Shown here one piece after another: positions 61,903 through 64,000 of a stretch of DNA of 64,000 nucleotides (the first letter of the stretch is position 1; every line of letters begins with the position of its first letter). The notes under the pieces were generated by a model, which saw only the letters and a list, made by a program, of their open reading frames with translations, was not told where the DNA came from and made no database searches. The position numbers were made by a program, and so were the translations under genes. The stretch comes from Clostridium estertheticum (GTDB lineage Bacteria > Bacillota > Clostridia > Clostridiales > Clostridiaceae): contig NZ_CP086239.1 in NCBI RefSeq assembly GCF_026650985.1, positions 186,001 through 250,000 of the forward strand, written 5' to 3'.

Positions 61903-62709
61903 ATGATAATAGGGAATAAAGATTTTGAAATAGGTAAAAGGACTTACATAATGGGGATTTTAAATGTTACTCCTGATTCGTTTTCAGATGGGGGTAGATT
62001 TAATGAGATCAGCGCAGCTATAAACCGTGCTAAGATAATGGTTGCAGAGGGAGTAGATATTATTGATATTGGTGGAGAATCTACAAGGCCTGGTCATGAA
62101 GATGTTAGCGAGGAAGAAGAAATTAAAAGAGTAGTCCCTATTATAAGGGAATTAAAGAAGCAGCTAGATATTCCTATTTCTGTGGACACATACAAAGGGA
62201 AAGTTGCAGAGCTCGCAATAAAGGCTGGGGCAGACATGATTAATGATATATGGGGGTTTAAGATGGACCCATATATTGCGGTAGTTGCTGCCAAGTATAA
62301 TGTACCTTGCTGCTTAATGCACAATCGTGATAATAAAAACTATAAAAATTTAATGCAAGATATAATAAATGATTTAGGTGAAAGTATAATTATTGCTCTA
62401 GATGCTGGAGTAAGGAGAGAAAATATTATTTTAGATCCAGGTATTGGTTTTGCTAAAAGTTATGAGGATAATTTAAAAACAATGAATAACCTAGAAAAGT
62501 TAAAAAGCTTAGGGTATCCAGTGCTCCTTGGAACATCAAGAAAATCTATGTTAGGAATTGAGCAGGGACTAGATACTAGCGAAAGGCTTGAGGGAACACT
62601 TGCAACTACAACTATAGGGATAATGAAGGGCTGCGAATTTATAAGAGTACATGATATAAAAGAGAATAAAAGGGTTTGTGTTTTAACAGATGTTATATGT
62701 AAAAGTTAG
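61903..62709 (+). CDS. folP: Dihydropteroate synthase
   Basis: A 268-aa enzyme joining hydroxymethyl-dihydropterin pyrophosphate to 4-aminobenzoate; it is the sulfonamide target. Signatures MGILNVTPDSFSDGG and DIGGESTRPGHE lie in the first 70 residues, with ISVDTYKG, INDIWGF, ILDPGIGFAKS and LLGTSRKSML following. ATG 61903 has AGGGGGA. It is followed by folBK after 40 bp. Clear assignment. Confidence 0.97.
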   Translation: MIIGNKDFEIGKRTYIMGILNVTPDSFSDGGRFNEISAAINRAKIMVAEGVDIIDIGGESTRPGHEDVSEEEEIKRVVPIIRELKKQLDIPISVDTYKGKVAELAIKAGADMINDIWGFKMDPYIAVVAAKYNVPCCLMHNRDNKNYKNLMQDIINDLGESIIIALDAGVRRENIILDPGIGFAKSYEDNLKTMNNLEKLKSLGYPVLLGTSRKSMLGIEQGLDTSERLEGTLATTTIGIMKGCEFIRVHDIKENKRVCVLTDVICKS

Positions 62710-62749
62710 ATAAACATTTGTACATGAGATATAAAAAGGAGATAATACT

Positions 62750-63568
62750 ATGGATAAAATGTACATAAAAGACTTAGAAGTCTATGCTCATCATGGAGTT
62801 TTTCAAGAGGAAAAGGTACTCGGACAACGATTTTTAATTTCTATAGAGCTGTTTTTAAGTTTAAGAGAGGCTGGAGTTTCTGATGATATAACAAAAACTG
62901 TTCATTATGGAGAGCTTTGTCACAAGGTTGAAGAGGAATTTAAAAAGGAAAATTATGATTTAATAGAGAAAGCTACAGAGAAGGTAGCTGAATTCATACT
63001 ATTAAATTATGATTTAGTTCAGAGAGTGAAGGTTAAAATAAAAAAACCATGGGCTCCCATCGGACGGCCACTTCTTTATGCAGCTGTAGAAATAGATAGA
63101 AAATGGCATACTGCATATATTGGCGTGGGTGGAAATATGGGGGATAAGGATAAAAATGTTAAAAGTGCTTTAGAGCTTATAAATAATTCTTATAATACCC
63201 AAATAACAAAAACATCAAAATTTTATAATACGAAGCCTGTGGGATATATAGATCAAGAAGACTTTTTAAATTGTGTTATTGAAGTGAAAACACTTTTAAC
63301 TCCATTAGAACTTATAAGATTTCTCCTATCTATTGAAAAGGAATTAAAGAGGGAAAGAGTTATAAGATGGGGTCCTAGAACAGTAGATTTAGATGTATTA
63401 TTATTTGATGATGTAATTAGTTCGATAGAAGAAATAATATTGCCTCATCCGAGAATGCATGAGCGAATGTTTGTAATAGAACCGATGTGTGATATAGCAC
63501 CATATGTTTTGCATCCAATTTTGAATAAAACTATGATTCAAATAAAAGAGGAAATAAAAGCGCAGTAG
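62750..63568 (+). CDS. folK: Bifunctional dihydroneopterin aldolase/HPPK (FolB-FolK fusion)
   Basis: A 272-aa fusion. Residues 1 to about 118 are dihydroneopterin aldolase (MYIKDLEVYAHHGVFQEEK, with VHYGELC and the KKPWAPIG end). Residues about 122-272 are 6-hydroxymethyl-dihydropterin pyrophosphokinase (YIGVGGNMGDKDKNV, GYIDQEDFLNCVI, WGPRTVDLDVLLFDD, HPRMHERMFVIEP). Together with FolP it completes the pterin branch after dihydroneopterin. ATG 62750 has AAAAGGAGA. The terminator at 63545-63588 overlaps its stop. Confidence 0.96.
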   Translation: MDKMYIKDLEVYAHHGVFQEEKVLGQRFLISIELFLSLREAGVSDDITKTVHYGELCHKVEEEFKKENYDLIEKATEKVAEFILLNYDLVQRVKVKIKKPWAPIGRPLLYAAVEIDRKWHTAYIGVGGNMGDKDKNVKSALELINNSYNTQITKTSKFYNTKPVGYIDQEDFLNCVIEVKTLLTPLELIRFLLSIEKELKRERVIRWGPRTVDLDVLLFDDVISSIEEIILPHPRMHERMFVIEPMCDIAPYVLHPILNKTMIQIKEEIKAQ

Positions 63569-63588
63569 GCTTTTATTTCCTTTTTTAT
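63545..63588 (+). terminator. Terminator overlapping the folBK stop codon
   Basis: GGAAATAAAAGC (63550-63561) pairs with GCTTTTATTTCC (63569-63580), loop 7 nt, followed by TTTTTT. The last residues of FolK are encoded in the stem. Confidence 0.85.
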
Positions 63589-63628
63589 TACTTTAATAAT
63601 ATAATTTTTGCTTTAAAAAGTAAATGCA

Positions 63629-64000
63629 TTATTTAGGTATAAGGTATTTGCATAGGCCATAAAGGTTATAAGCTTTGAACATTTTACTTGTGTCAATGTA
63701 ATCCATTTTGTAATCACCATCCCAGGGGTATATGGAGATATATTTTTCGTTATATATATTTAATACGTATTTGTCTTTACTAAACGTCAAAAATATTTTA
63801 TATAATGGTTTAGCAGGTAAGTTTGTCGGCTTATCTATGAAGCTAGTATTAGTTAATGAATTAAAGAAATTGACGAATAGAGTTGAATCCTCCTTTGAAA
63901 AATCTTTTTTCTTATAAAAATTCATATATAGAGCATAAAGTTCCTTAGGTGTCTCTGAAGATAAATCATTCATTAATAACTTGGTATAATAATAATTGCT
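63629..64000 (-). CDS. Hypothetical protein, C-terminal part (cut by window edge)
   Basis: The frame remains open to the window edge, so the N-terminus is missing. The ATG at 63973 has no ribosome binding site. About 123 residues are visible, rich in Tyr, Lys and Phe (NEKYISIYPWDGDYKMDYIDTSKMFKAYNLYGLCKYLIPK near the end, in two parts). A beta-rich C-terminus ends in a short helix. No family is recognised with confidence. It is convergent with the folate operon. Confidence 0.6.
   Translation of the reverse strand, partial: SNYYYTKLLMNDLSSETPKELYALYMNFYKKKDFSKEDSTLFVNFFNSLTNTSFIDKPTNLPAKPLYKIFLTFSKDKYVLNIYNEKYISIYPWDGDYKMDYIDTSKMFKAYNLYGLCKYLIPK

Noticed and set aside
1-64000. tRNA, rRNA, CRISPR, prophage or insertion sequence
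   Set aside because: I found no tRNA-like T-loop clusters, rRNA landmarks, regular spaced repeats, or transposase or phage genes; a tool-based scan was not possible.

Overview
The window reads as chromosome of an anaerobic, endospore-forming, low-GC Firmicute, most likely Clostridium sensu stricto. Evidence: strongly AT-rich sequence, strong GGAGG-type ribosome binding sites, an unusually large share of TTG starts, anaerobe-type genes (FeoAB, flavodiiron protein FprA, PPi-type phosphofructokinase, NadABC, a B12-binding radical SAM protein) and sporulation or germination families (GerMN lipoprotein, DacF-type carboxypeptidase, SpoVB-type flippases, a Spo0E-like phosphatase). The species cannot be named from sequence alone. 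I see no rRNA, tRNA, CRISPR array, prophage or intact insertion sequence.

Layout. 0-6 kb: feoA-feoB (feoB cut by the window edge), an RNase H-like exonuclease, adenine deaminase, a lone type IV prepilin with its peptidase, and a membrane protein. 6-11.5 kb: a PPi-type phosphofructokinase on the minus strand, a VIT/VWA protein, a SprT-like metalloprotease and a GerMN lipoprotein. 11.55-12.25 kb: about 700 bp without a credible gene, holding a 100-nt hairpin and several long-range complementary segments, which I propose is a structured non-coding RNA on the minus strand. 12.3-20 kb: DNA maintenance block yhaO-yhaN, topB, radA. 20-32 kb: an HprK/PEPCK-like P-loop protein, a DMT transporter, DacF, a Nudix hydrolase, HxlR regulator/LUD protein, ndk, a HesB-like protein, pncB and a UvrD-type helicase. 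32-35 kb: a small accessory patch with a zinc-ribbon miniprotein, a secreted protein bracketed by two copies of the same short segment, and tiny hypothetical genes. 35-48 kb: an enlarged FtsA-like protein, M20 amidohydrolase, RluA-type pseudouridine synthase, two convergent SpoVB/MurJ-like flippases, a membrane-anchored beta-propeller next to a zinc phospholipase C-like protein, a methyltransferase, a radical SAM protein and def. 48-51 kb: nadABC behind a perfect dyad. 51-57 kb: an SDR epimerase/reductase lacking its catalytic Tyr, fprA, a Spo0E-like gene, a DUF896 gene that seems to start at ATT, hprK and an M18 aminopeptidase. 57-64 kb: a PHP phosphoesterase and a folate operon (pabA-pabB-pabC-HD-folP-folBK), then a truncated hypothetical gene.

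Pathway links: NAD is served by de novo synthesis (nadABC) and salvage (pncB). Folate is covered from chorismate to the pterin-pABA condensation, but no folE is visible. Carbon control is represented by hprK and a second HprK-like P-loop protein. Recurrent non-coding signals worth attention are an exact 27-bp repeat found just upstream of two unrelated genes (24.6 and 60.5 kb), a 32-nt imperfect repeat (6.1 and 34.95 kb), and several genes whose Shine-Dalgarno spacing points to ATT/ATA/ATC rather than ATG/GTG/TTG starts.
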